A stretch of DNA of 64,000 nucleotides from Fusibacter_C sp942493125 (GTDB lineage: Bacteria > Bacillota > Clostridia > Peptostreptococcales > Acidaminobacteraceae), in contig OW818667.1 of assembly GCA_942493125.1 (NCBI GenBank), positions 2,914,001 through 2,978,000 on the forward strand, written 5' to 3'. Positions 26,049-33,890 of this stretch are shown in pieces (the stretch's first letter is position 1; each line of letters starts with the position of its first letter). The notes under the pieces are model-generated. The model was given only the letters and a program-made list of their open reading frames with translations, searched no databases and was not told the origin of the DNA. A program made the position numbers and the translations under genes.

Positions 26049-27548
26049 ATGGAGGGTTTGTTAAATTTTTCGGCAACGCTTGATGGGTTCTTCTGGGGAC
26101 AAATAATGATCGTACTTTGTCTTGCAGCCGGCATTTATTTTTCAGTATTAATGAAATTCCCGCAATTGAGATTAATTAAAGATATGGTTAAATTGTTACT
26201 TGGTGGTAAAGCGTCTGAAACTGGCGTATCATCATTCCAAGGTTTTGCAATGGCTCTTGGTGGTCGTGTTGGTACTGGTAATATCACAGGCGTTGCATCT
26301 GCTATATTCTTTGGCGGCCCTGGTGCAGTATTCTGGATGTGGGCAATCGCATTCTTAGGCGCTGGCTCAGCTTACATCGAATCAGCATTGGCTCAAGTAT
26401 GGAAAGAAGAGATTCACGGCGAATATCGTGGTGGTCCAGCTTACTATATTGAAAAAGGTTTAAAATCTAGACCACTTGGTATCGCATTTGCAATTTTAAC
26501 AATCGTATCTTGTGGTATCATGTTACCAGGTATCCAAACGAATGCATTTGCTCAAGCTGGTAAATTATCTTTTGGTATTGAAACTTGGATTATCGGACTT
26601 ATTTATACTGCTATTACAGCATGGGTTATCTTTGGTGGTGGTAAGAGAATCGCTAAAGTTGCTGGTATGATCGTTCCTTTTATGGCAATCGCTTATATCC
26701 TTCTCGCATTAGTTATCCTTGCAGTAAACTTTGGTAAAATCGGCGAAGTATTTGGCTTGATCTTCTCTTCAGCTTTCAACATGAACGCAGTATACGGCGC
26801 AGTATTTGGCCAAGCGATTGCATGGGGCGTTAAAAGAGGTATCTTCTCAAATGAAGCTGGTCAAGGTACAGGCGCTCAAGCGGCTGGTGCTGCTGAAGTT
26901 TCTCACCCTGCTAAACAAGGTCTTGTTCAAGCATTTTCTGTATACGTAGATACATTATTCGTTTGTACAGCAACTGCAGTTATGATCTTATCTACAGGCG
27001 CATTCAACGTTGTCAACGAAGCAGGCGCTTTCATCACTGAAAACTTACCTGGCGTTGAAAAATCAAACTTTACACAAGAAGCTGTTAACTCATTTATTCC
27101 AGGTATCGGTGGCGGTTTCGTAGCAGTTGCATTATTCTTCTTTACACTCACAACTGTATTCGCTTACGCATTCTATACTGACTCAAGTATTGGTTATATC
27201 TTCAAGAAAAATACTACTGGCAACGGCTATAAATACTCAATCTTTATTTCTAGAGTTTTATTATCAGCGATGGTATTTATCGGCGCTATCTCATCAGTTG
27301 ACGTTGTTTGGAACTTAGGTTCTGCAGCAGTTGGCGCGATGGCATGGTTCAACGTTATCGTCATTATCTTCTTAACGAAGCCAGGTCTTGCAACACTTAA
27401 AGACTATGAAGCTCAAAAGAAACTCGGCTTAGATCCAATATTTGTACCTTCAAGAATTGGCATCAAAGGTGCTGAGCTTTGGGATACTATCGCTAAGAGA
27501 CAATATCCTGAGCAATTAGAAGCTTTAAACAAAGCGACTAAAAAGTAG
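26049..27548 (+). CDS. Alanine/glycine:cation symporter (AGCS family, AlsT-like)
   Basis: The protein has 499 residues; GGAGGAG ribosome site. It has about 11 hydrophobic helices and the AGCS signature region GFAMALGGRVGTGNITGVASAIFFGGPGAVFWMW at residues 60-95, plus KRGIFSNEAGQGTGAQAAGAAE near 260-280 that binds the amino acid. It imports alanine or glycine with Na+ or H+. Codon use is notably restricted (GGT, GCT, ATC, CAA) compared with neighbours, and it has the best promoter in the window, pointing to high expression in an amino-acid user. Confidence 0.94.
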   Translation: MEGLLNFSATLDGFFWGQIMIVLCLAAGIYFSVLMKFPQLRLIKDMVKLLLGGKASETGVSSFQGFAMALGGRVGTGNITGVASAIFFGGPGAVFWMWAIAFLGAGSAYIESALAQVWKEEIHGEYRGGPAYYIEKGLKSRPLGIAFAILTIVSCGIMLPGIQTNAFAQAGKLSFGIETWIIGLIYTAITAWVIFGGGKRIAKVAGMIVPFMAIAYILLALVILAVNFGKIGEVFGLIFSSAFNMNAVYGAVFGQAIAWGVKRGIFSNEAGQGTGAQAAGAAEVSHPAKQGLVQAFSVYVDTLFVCTATAVMILSTGAFNVVNEAGAFITENLPGVEKSNFTQEAVNSFIPGIGGGFVAVALFFFTLTTVFAYAFYTDSSIGYIFKKNTTGNGYKYSIFISRVLLSAMVFIGAISSVDVVWNLGSAAVGAMAWFNVIVIIFLTKPGLATLKDYEAQKKLGLDPIFVPSRIGIKGAELWDTIAKRQYPEQLEALNKATKK

Positions 27549-27583
27549 TTAAAGAGAGAGCAATACAAACAGAGGAAATAATC

Positions 27584-27617
27584 AAAACCTTCATCTTTAA
27601 TCGGATGAAGGTTTTTC
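27584..27617 (+). terminator. Terminator of the alanine symporter gene
   Basis: AAAACCTTCATC pairs with GATGAAGGTTTTTC around an 8-nt loop. Confidence 0.9.
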
Positions 27618-27694
27618 TTGTTTGAAACAAGCTGTATTTTTGATATAATCGATAGTGTTGAGACTAATAGCTATGGCTTACATAAGGAGAGATT

Positions 27695-28648
27695 ATGAAA
27701 CAATTAAAGGGCGACCTAATTCTACTGATTACAGCTATCATCTGGGGCACATCGTTTGTATCACAAAAACTTGGTATGAATTATATCGAACCATTTACAT
27801 TTGGTGCCTCTCGTTTTTTACTTGGCGCAATTGTATTAATTCCCGTTATTATCATCTTTGATAAAATGAACAAGAACGCCGTTAATTCGAAGAAAATGAA
27901 TGACCCATTAAATGAACAAAAAAAGATGAAATTCCAAACGAAGGATCTCATCATCGGTGGCATACTGTGTGGCAGTGCATTATTCTTTGGCGCTTCCTTT
28001 CAGCAATGGGGCATCATGGGAACGACTGCCGGTAAAGCTGGTTTTATAACAGCACTTTATATCGTGCTTGTACCAATATTTGGACTTTTCATGAATAAAA
28101 AGGTTAACCTATTAACTTGGTTTGGTGTCGCGCTGGCGATATTTGGACTCTATTTATTGACCATTCAGGAAGGCTTCACACTCGAAAAGGGCGATGCGCT
28201 TGTCCTTGTGGGGACTGTTTTTTGGGCGCTTCAAATCATCTTTGTCGATATGTTCGTCGACAAGGTTGAAGGTTTAAAATTATCATTTATACAGTTTGTG
28301 ACAGCGGGTATTTTATCAGCTATTGCGGCATTTATCTTTGAAACACCAGAGATCGGTGCCATAATTGAAGGCAGTGCAGTAATCATATATACAGCCGTGA
28401 TGGTTGTTGGTGTCGCATACACACTTCAAATAATCGGTCAAAAGTATACAAGTCCTACAGCGGCTGCCATCATCATGAGTTTGGAATCAGTATTTGCTGT
28501 CATAAGTGGTGCAATTTTCTTAGGTGAATCCATGAATGCAAAAGAGATGTTGGGCTGTTTTATTATGTTCGTGGCTGTCGTCATTACGCAACTTAAACCT
28601 GAAGACTTGAAAAAAATCATGCGAAAAGATGTTAAAGAATATAATTGA
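27695..28648 (+). CDS. EamA/DMT-superfamily transporter
   Basis: The protein has 317 residues; ATG with AAGGAGAG upstream. Ten hydrophobic helices in two EamA halves are recognisable: GDLILLITAIIWGTSFVSQKLGMNYIEPFTFGASRFLLG for the first repeat and KGDALVLVGTVFWALQIIFVDMF for the second. A charged loop of about 35 residues between helices 2 and 3 is longer than usual. It is an inner-membrane exporter or importer of metabolites or amino acids; no substrate can be given. It stands alone, followed by a tandem repeat and terminator. Confidence 0.9.
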   Translation: MKQLKGDLILLITAIIWGTSFVSQKLGMNYIEPFTFGASRFLLGAIVLIPVIIIFDKMNKNAVNSKKMNDPLNEQKKMKFQTKDLIIGGILCGSALFFGASFQQWGIMGTTAGKAGFITALYIVLVPIFGLFMNKKVNLLTWFGVALAIFGLYLLTIQEGFTLEKGDALVLVGTVFWALQIIFVDMFVDKVEGLKLSFIQFVTAGILSAIAAFIFETPEIGAIIEGSAVIIYTAVMVVGVAYTLQIIGQKYTSPTAAAIIMSLESVFAVISGAIFLGESMNAKEMLGCFIMFVAVVITQLKPEDLKKIMRKDVKEYN

Positions 28649-28649
28649 T

Positions 28650-28711
28650 TGAATGCAAACTGAATGCAAACTGAATACAACTGAATACAACTAAATACAA
28701 CTGAATACAAA
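28650..28711. repeat. Six tandem 10-11 bp units after a stop codon
   Basis: Two copies of TGAATGCAAAC (28650-28671) are followed by four units of TGAATACAAC or close variants to 28711. They begin immediately after the TGA of the EamA gene and run into the terminator. Confidence 0.92.
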
Positions 28712-28750
28712 TAAATGGTACCTCAAAGAGGCACCATTTATTTTTTTTTG
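28709..28750. terminator. Bidirectional terminator overlapping a gene end
   Basis: AAATAAATGGT-CCTC pairs with GAGG-ACCATTTATTT around AAA, followed by T9. The right arm contains the last codons of the convergent metallopeptidase gene. Confidence 0.9.
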
Positions 28751-29112
28751 TAGTCATTTAGTTGTTTGGCATCTTTTACTTCAAGGCCTCTGAGTCCAGC
28801 CCGATATTCCAAATGATGTGTGAATTCATGTATCAATGTGTTCTTTAGTGCTTCTCTAAAGTGCTTAGCGGTTGCATTTGGATAGATTTCCTTAAAAGAG
28901 CCGTAGTATATCTTAATTTGACACCCCAAGTTGTTTCGGACATATTCTCCCATAATATAAAGCGGATGTCCCTCTTTACTTTCAGGATGCATTTTTGCTG
29001 GCTCAACAAGGATGATGCCGCCATGAAGTTCGTCAAAAAATGGACTCGGTATTTCATCAGCAATTTCATTTAGCATCGCGTTGACTTCTTCAACTGTAAA
29101 AAACTCTGTCAT
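28738..29112 (-). CDS. Zincin-like metallopeptidase-family protein
   Basis: The protein has 124 residues and carries LIHEFTHHLEYRAGL at about residues 92-106, an HExxHxxE-type zinc motif with the extra histidine (HEFTHH). Upstream lies an IKIYYGSFKEIYPNA segment typical of the small minimal-gluzincin family (Zincin_1 type, about 100-130 residues). It is cytoplasmic, without signal or membrane segment. Substrates of this family are not established. It is transcribed toward the EamA gene. Confidence 0.85.
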   Translation of the reverse strand: MTEFFTVEEVNAMLNEIADEIPSPFFDELHGGIILVEPAKMHPESKEGHPLYIMGEYVRNNLGCQIKIYYGSFKEIYPNATAKHFREALKNTLIHEFTHHLEYRAGLRGLEVKDAKQLNDYKKK

Positions 29113-29275
29113 GCCGTTGTACCTCCATTTTCATGTTTTGTATTTGATACTATAATAACACAATTCCATTTACTTGATTTTAGATTTTTGTAAAATTCGG
29201 TCTTATCATCATACCGATTGACCAGATTGTGGGTGCAGTGATATGATAGACGTATTAGAGGACGAGGTGGTAGAT

Positions 29276-29623
29276 ATGACGAAAATTATCGCTTATACAA
29301 CACAAACCTGTACATATTGCAAACAAGCTAAAAAATTCCTGATTGATAAAGGCTATACATTCGAAGAACGCGATGTGAACAACGATCCAAAGGCGAATCA
29401 AGAATTTCAAACGTTGAAACTCACGGGTGTTCCGGCATTTTTAATCGGTAATCAGCTCGTTGTTGGCTTTGATCCTGTGCGCATAGAGTCGCTGCTCGAT
29501 TATTTTGTTGCGCCGTGTCCATCGTGCGGCAAACGTTACAAATTCCCAAAAAATAAAGGCAAGCTACGTGTCACATGTAAATCGTGTGCCAACCAATACG
29601 AACTGGATAGCGATAAAAGGTGA
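29276..29623 (+). CDS. Glutaredoxin with C-terminal zinc ribbon
   Basis: The protein has 115 residues from ATG 29276, with GAGGTGG before it; an in-frame ATG at 29243 lies before that site. Residues 1-75 are a glutaredoxin/NrdH-like domain with active site CTYC (about residues 11-14) and the TGVPAF cis-proline loop. Residues 78-105 add CPSC-x-KRYKFPKNKGKLRV-x-CKSC, a four-cysteine zinc ribbon of the zinc-ribbon family often seen in regulators. A redox enzyme coupled to a protein or nucleic-acid binding tail is inferred. It is followed by the J-domain gene 4 bases later. Confidence 0.85.
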   Translation: MTKIIAYTTQTCTYCKQAKKFLIDKGYTFEERDVNNDPKANQEFQTLKLTGVPAFLIGNQLVVGFDPVRIESLLDYFVAPCPSCGKRYKFPKNKGKLRVTCKSCANQYELDSDKR

Positions 29624-29627
29624 CACC

Positions 29628-30764
29628 ATGCTAAAAAAAGAAAAGTTCCATGATAAAAACTATATAATGGATTGTGATATGCCTTCTGAGCTTTTTACTG
29701 TGAAAGGCATTAAACGTGAATATCGAGCGCTCGCTAAAATATGGCACCCTGATGTCTCTAATATCCGTGAAGCGCTTTTCATCATGAGTAAGATCAACGC
29801 CCTATACAATGAAGGACAATCGTTGATCAGTCAAAATAAATTCTATGAGAAAGAACGCATCATCTATAGAAATCGAAAGTATACCCATGAGAGAGCGTAT
29901 GATTTTCGGATGGATCAAGAAGAATCGGATGATGACTCAGAGATATTTGAAAAGTCTTATGATTACGAAGCATTTGCTGAAAAACTTAAAAGAAGCAAGA
30001 AAAAGCGAAGCATTGAACTAAAAAGCATAAATGGGAAAACTGTCAGGTTTAAGTATCTAAAACGTGTGATGATCGAACTTGGGTATATGTATGTCTCTGA
30101 AGAGCATGTTCTACTTGAGATTACAAAGCTTAAACGCAAAATCTATCTGGACTCACTCGAATTGATTAAGTGCGGTGAGGATGGCTATTTCAAAGTGGAA
30201 ATGCCTCAGATCATAGATACGTTTGATACGGATTCGCATGGCTATATCGTCTTTAAGAAAGAAAAGGGCATCGAGCCTATTGTTATGTTAGAGTCTGTTT
30301 TAGGTTATTTAAAACCATTAGGCTCCAGAAAAATATGTGAAGGTATTTTTTATGATTTGACAGCTTTGAAATACAGAGGGTTGACATCTACAGCGCTGGA
30401 TAAAGACCTTTGGTTTATTGATGTGAATACAGGTAAGTTGCATAACTATGGCCTTTATTTTTACTTGCACGAATTCAGTTCAAAACTAAGTAGAGCACCT
30501 AAAGACGTTACTGAAGCATTAAGTCAATTGACGCCAAAGGACAATGAGTCTTTAATAATAGATCTTGTCAAAGAAACAATCATTAAACTCAATAATGCAA
30601 ATGGCCTTAAAGTGGATGATTTTCACCACTGGATTAGTGATTTAAACAACGATTCTCTCGAAAGATCACTCGCAGAAAGTCAAGTTTTTAATCGATCCAT
30701 CGCTTCCGTCACGACACACGGGTTTGATTTGGATGCCTACTACGCAACGATTTCATTGCATTAA
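29628..30764 (+). CDS. J-domain-containing protein
   Basis: The protein has 378 residues from ATG 29628 (AAAGGTG ahead); the longer open frame runs back into the glutaredoxin gene. Residues about 17-65 form a J-domain: ELFTVKGIKREYRALAKIWHPDVSN, with the essential HPD tripeptide, and a following helix. The rest (about 310 residues) has no known domain that I recognise; it is charged and mixed alpha/beta, without the Gly/Phe and Cys-rich parts of DnaJ. It would recruit DnaK to an unknown client. It is probably in one operon with the glutaredoxin. Confidence 0.83.
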   Translation: MLKKEKFHDKNYIMDCDMPSELFTVKGIKREYRALAKIWHPDVSNIREALFIMSKINALYNEGQSLISQNKFYEKERIIYRNRKYTHERAYDFRMDQEESDDDSEIFEKSYDYEAFAEKLKRSKKKRSIELKSINGKTVRFKYLKRVMIELGYMYVSEEHVLLEITKLKRKIYLDSLELIKCGEDGYFKVEMPQIIDTFDTDSHGYIVFKKEKGIEPIVMLESVLGYLKPLGSRKICEGIFYDLTALKYRGLTSTALDKDLWFIDVNTGKLHNYGLYFYLHEFSSKLSRAPKDVTEALSQLTPKDNESLIIDLVKETIIKLNNANGLKVDDFHHWISDLNNDSLERSLAESQVFNRSIASVTTHGFDLDAYYATISLH

Positions 30765-30806
30765 GGCACTATACGTAAATGTTACGAAATGTTAACATTT
30801 GAAAGC

Positions 30807-30834
30807 TTGTAAGTTTTCAGAATTCACGTATAAT
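30807..30834 (+). promoter_or_regulatory. Promoter of the T-box/trpP unit
   Basis: TTGTAA, 16 bases, TATAAT. The start would fall just after the copy of the GGAAATTGCATAA motif at 30838-30850. Confidence 0.7.
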
Positions 30835-30840
30835 TATGGA

Positions 30841-31133
30841 AATTGCATAACAATATTCATATAAAAATCATGGATTAGGATTAGTAGTTTTTTAATTGGC
30901 TTCCCAGAGAGTCTCAGGTGGTGTGATGAGACAAGTCAGTATAAAATGAATGGACCTATGAGATGCGAGGTGAACTCAGAGTAGCCTTAGCCGTGTCCTC
31001 ACGTTATAGAGGTAAGATATGTCAGTATCTGAGATGAGATGAAACCGATGGTTTAAGCCAGAGGGTTTCAAAAAGGGTGGTACCGCGAACGTTAACCGTT
31101 TGCTCCTTTATTATAGGAGTAAACGGTTTTTTT
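30841..31133 (+). ncRNA. T-box riboswitch, tryptophan specific
   Basis: The leader carries the T-box core AGGGTGGTACCGCG at 31074-31087 (bulge UGGU at 31078-31081 to pair with the tRNA ACCA end). In stem I the GAA-UGG-ACC specifier loop (UGG at 30951-30953) encodes Trp. AGAGA, GGTGG and related stem I elements precede it. An intrinsic terminator follows at once: AACCGTTT-CTCC / GGAG-AAACGGTT plus T7 (31094-31133). Uncharged tRNA-Trp would favour the antiterminator. The downstream gene is trpP, so specifier and target agree. Confidence 0.95.
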
Positions 31134-31156
31134 GTACCCAAAAAGGAGGTGACACT

Positions 31157-31165
31157 ATGGACTGA
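31157..31165 (+). other. Two-codon ORF (ATG GAC TGA) with a perfect ribosome site
   Basis: AAGGAGGTGACACT, an ideal Shine-Dalgarno at good spacing, precedes ATG-GAC-TGA. It lies between the T-box terminator and trpP, 88 bases ahead of the real trpP start. It is either a remnant of a lost T-box-controlled gene or a minimal leader. Confidence 0.6.
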
Positions 31166-31252
31166 ACGCTGAAATTTAATAAAACAGATAAGAAAACATA
31201 CAAAATAAAATTAATAATTGATATCAAAATGGGTATCAAAAGGGAGAATACT

Positions 31253-31753
31253 ATGAAAATAAAAAATATGATTTTAACATCGGTTCTTTTAGCTATGGGT
31301 TTTGTGCTTCATTCTATCGTGCCAGGATTTTTCGGGATGAAATTTGATTTGTTGTTGACGTTCATGTTCATTGCTATTGCCATCAATCCAACCTTTAAAA
31401 ATGCGTTGCTTTCAGGCCTATTAAGTGGCATAATCACTGCCATGACGACGACATTTCCAGGTGGACAGCTACCAAACCTCATCGATAAATTGATAACGGC
31501 ATTAATCGTTTTTTATCTGATAAAAGCTCTTAAAACAGGTGTTATTCAAATGGGCATCATTGGCTTCATCGGCACACTGGCAAGTGGAATGATCTTTTTG
31601 ACATCAGCACTTGCAATCGTTGGATTACCTGCACCACTTGGAATATTGGTGACGACGATCGTCATTCCAACAGCAATTGCAAACACGTTGATAACGGTTG
31701 TGGTTTATAAAGCGGCACAAATCGCTATCAAACCTCAAAAGTCACTCATCTGA
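31253..31753 (+). CDS. trpP: Tryptophan transporter TrpP
   Basis: The protein has 166 residues from ATG 31253, with AGGGAGAA ahead. It is small and hydrophobic, with about five helices, starting KNMILTSVLLAMGFVLHSIVPGFFGMKFDLLLTFMFIAIAINPTFK, and has the conserved TTTFPGGQLPNLIDK loop near residue 65, the signature of the TrpP (YhaG) group of the energy-coupling-like small permeases. Regulation by the Trp T-box matches the substrate. Its leader carries an extra ribosome site and the two-codon ORF. Confidence 0.92.
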   Translation: MKIKNMILTSVLLAMGFVLHSIVPGFFGMKFDLLLTFMFIAIAINPTFKNALLSGLLSGIITAMTTTFPGGQLPNLIDKLITALIVFYLIKALKTGVIQMGIIGFIGTLASGMIFLTSALAIVGLPAPLGILVTTIVIPTAIANTLITVVVYKAAQIAIKPQKSLI

Positions 31754-31844
31754 TAAACATTATGATTCACATATGCAAAAGTAAGCGTATAATAAAAGCA
31801 GACTATCTGTAAAATTTCGTGTAAAAGAGGTGAGCTGCGGCGAT

Positions 31845-33107
31845 ATGACTATTAGACTTTATGAAGGGTATTATAAGGATTTTATTGAAAAAACGCCTTA
31901 TATGATTCTCGTTGCTGACGAAAACGGCTTATTGTTCCATGTGAATGAAGCATGGAAGCGTGCTTTAGGTTATCTTGTCGTTGATGATATGAGCCATTTA
32001 TTGTGGCATTTTGTACATCCTTATTCAAGATCGCTTTGTCAAGAAAACTTCCAGCATGCGAAGCCCGGTGATAGTTTTGATCTTGAAGTTGTATTTACTG
32101 CATCTGATCATTCACTTGTCTATACGGAAGGAAAATTCAACTGCACTTACGATACGATTAATCAAGTCAAAATTGTGACAGGAATTGTTCAAGACGTCAC
32201 GATTCAAAATCAACAAGCACTTGAAATTCAAAGCATTAAGTATCGTTTTGAAGAAAAAAACCGATACTGGAATATGCTACAAAAAGCATACGCTAGCCTA
32301 ATTAATGAAGAGATTAAGCATTTTGATGACAATATTATCAATGTTCTCAAACTATTTGGAAGAATGGTTTATGCTGATAGGGCTTTTATATTTGATTTCA
32401 AACCGGACGATAAAGTGAGTAGTAACACCTATGAATGGTGTAATCGAGGAATATTACCCAAAAAAAATCAGTTTATGCAAATTCCTTTTTCTGAAATGGA
32501 AGACTGGATTGAGTCGCATGAATCCGGCGATCCATATTATATTCAAGACGTTTCAAGTATGCCCCAAAATAGTGCACTTAGAAAGTTGCTTGAACCACAA
32601 GGGATCATGAGTATGGTCGCAGTACCTATGATGAAAGACGGAAAATGCCTTGGCAGTGTCGGTTTTGATTCTGTAAAGGTGTGCCGAACCGATGCCGAAT
32701 TAGAAATACAGATTTTAAGAGATTTGGGAACGCTTTTCTTATATGCCATTAGGCGAAGACAGAAATACGTGGATTTACATGATAAAGAAACACGCTATCG
32801 TTCCTATCTTAAAAATGCTCCAGTAGCGATCGCCATATGCGATGATAAAGGCACCATACACGAGGCGAATTTACCAGTTGCTTCGCTTACGGGTTTCACA
32901 CAAAAAGAGCTTGTTGGGAAAAAAATTAAAACAATGGTTATGACTGATTTAAGTCAACAGCTTGACAAGTGTTTTAGTGAAGAGAACTATGAATCAATCA
33001 CGGCTGAAGTAAAGACAAAGAGTGGCGACATCAAACGATGTATGATTAGCTTTTCAAAAGCCAATGCATGTGAAGCAATCATCTTATTCTCAGAGCAAAA
33101 CCAATGA
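31845..33107 (+). CDS. PAS-GAF-PAS sensory protein without output domain
   Basis: The protein has 420 residues from ATG 31845; AAGAGGTGAG precedes it (the GTG at 31830 overlaps that site). Residues 10-125 are a PAS domain (ADENGLLFHVNEAWKRALGY ... VTGIVQDVT), about 150-305 a GAF domain (KLFGRMVYADRAFIFDF ... SMVAVPMMKDGKCLGSVGFDS), and 315-420 a second PAS (YLKNAPVAIAICDDKGTIHEANLPVASLTGFTQKELVGK). The chain ends right after this PAS; no kinase, GGDEF, EAL or HTH is attached, and the next gene is not a partner. It may act through protein-protein contacts. Confidence 0.88.
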   Translation: MTIRLYEGYYKDFIEKTPYMILVADENGLLFHVNEAWKRALGYLVVDDMSHLLWHFVHPYSRSLCQENFQHAKPGDSFDLEVVFTASDHSLVYTEGKFNCTYDTINQVKIVTGIVQDVTIQNQQALEIQSIKYRFEEKNRYWNMLQKAYASLINEEIKHFDDNIINVLKLFGRMVYADRAFIFDFKPDDKVSSNTYEWCNRGILPKKNQFMQIPFSEMEDWIESHESGDPYYIQDVSSMPQNSALRKLLEPQGIMSMVAVPMMKDGKCLGSVGFDSVKVCRTDAELEIQILRDLGTLFLYAIRRRQKYVDLHDKETRYRSYLKNAPVAIAICDDKGTIHEANLPVASLTGFTQKELVGKKIKTMVMTDLSQQLDKCFSEENYESITAEVKTKSGDIKRCMISFSKANACEAIILFSEQNQ

Positions 33108-33112
33108 ACCCT

Positions 33113-33145
33113 AGGCCATTCAGATCATATCTGATGGCCTTTTTT
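33113..33145 (+). terminator. Terminator after the PAS-GAF gene
   Basis: AGGCCAT-CAGAT pairs with ATCTGATGGCCT, followed by TTTTT. Confidence 0.88.
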
Positions 33146-33243
33146 ACGTTCATATTAAGTTATTCTTAAGTTATGCCTATCAGAATGGAAGATTGACCGT
33201 TTTCATGTATAATAGAAACAGAAAGATGAGAATGAGGTGCCTC

Positions 33244-33855
33244 ATGAAAACTAATAAACTTTGGCGAATCGTTCGCATGACACTTTTACTTGCGATTGTT
33301 GTCGCAATGGTAATATCTGTCCCCATTATTAAGACGGGTTATGATATGTATAAAGATGCTACGACCCATACGAGCTTACAAGTTAGAATAGAAAGACTTA
33401 AAAGTGATGAAAACTATGTTTCTTTGGAAGCAATATCACCAGAGTTTTTAACGCAAGTTATCGAATCTGAAGACCGCCGCTTTTATACGCACAATGGCAT
33501 TAATTTGATCTCAACGACACGTGCATTGTTAAAAAATGTGATGGCGGGCTCTACGGTAGAAGGTGGTAGTAGCATTACACAACAACTTGCTAAAAATATG
33601 TACTTCTCATTTGAGAAAAGATATGAACGGAAAGTTGCTGAACTCTTTGTTGCATTTGATCTTGAAAAAATGGCAACAAAAGATGAGATTTTAGAAATGT
33701 ATTGTAACATTGCCTATTTTGGTGAAGGATGTTATGGCTTAAGAGAGGCAACGCTTCATTATTACAACCTTGAACCACTACAAATATCATCTGAACAGGC
33801 AGCATCATTAGTAAAGACACTTAAGAGCCCAAACTATTACAATCCAAATATGTAA
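33244..33855 (+). CDS. Monofunctional peptidoglycan glycosyltransferase (GT51)
   Basis: The protein has 203 residues from ATG 33244 (GAGGTG ahead), with one N-terminal transmembrane helix (about 10-32). The GT51 motifs follow in order: VIESEDRRFYTHNGIN (about 75, catalytic Glu), AGSTVEGGSSITQQLAKNMY (about 105), YERKVAELFVAFDLE, and EMYCNIAYFGEGCYG with KSPNYYNP at the end. The transpeptidase domain is absent, so it is the short monofunctional type that polymerises lipid II outside the membrane. It is complete, and the M14 carboxypeptidase gene follows 35 bases on. Confidence 0.93.
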   Translation: MKTNKLWRIVRMTLLLAIVVAMVISVPIIKTGYDMYKDATTHTSLQVRIERLKSDENYVSLEAISPEFLTQVIESEDRRFYTHNGINLISTTRALLKNVMAGSTVEGGSSITQQLAKNMYFSFEKRYERKVAELFVAFDLEKMATKDEILEMYCNIAYFGEGCYGLREATLHYYNLEPLQISSEQAASLVKTLKSPNYYNPNM

Positions 33856-33890
33856 CTGGCAAATAATTATTATACGGGAAGGAGGCAATT

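Noticed and set aside
28650..28711. CRISPR array or similar in the EamA 3' repeat
   Set aside because: Units of 10-11 bp have no spacers; it is a plain tandem repeat. No CRISPR-like pattern is present in the window.
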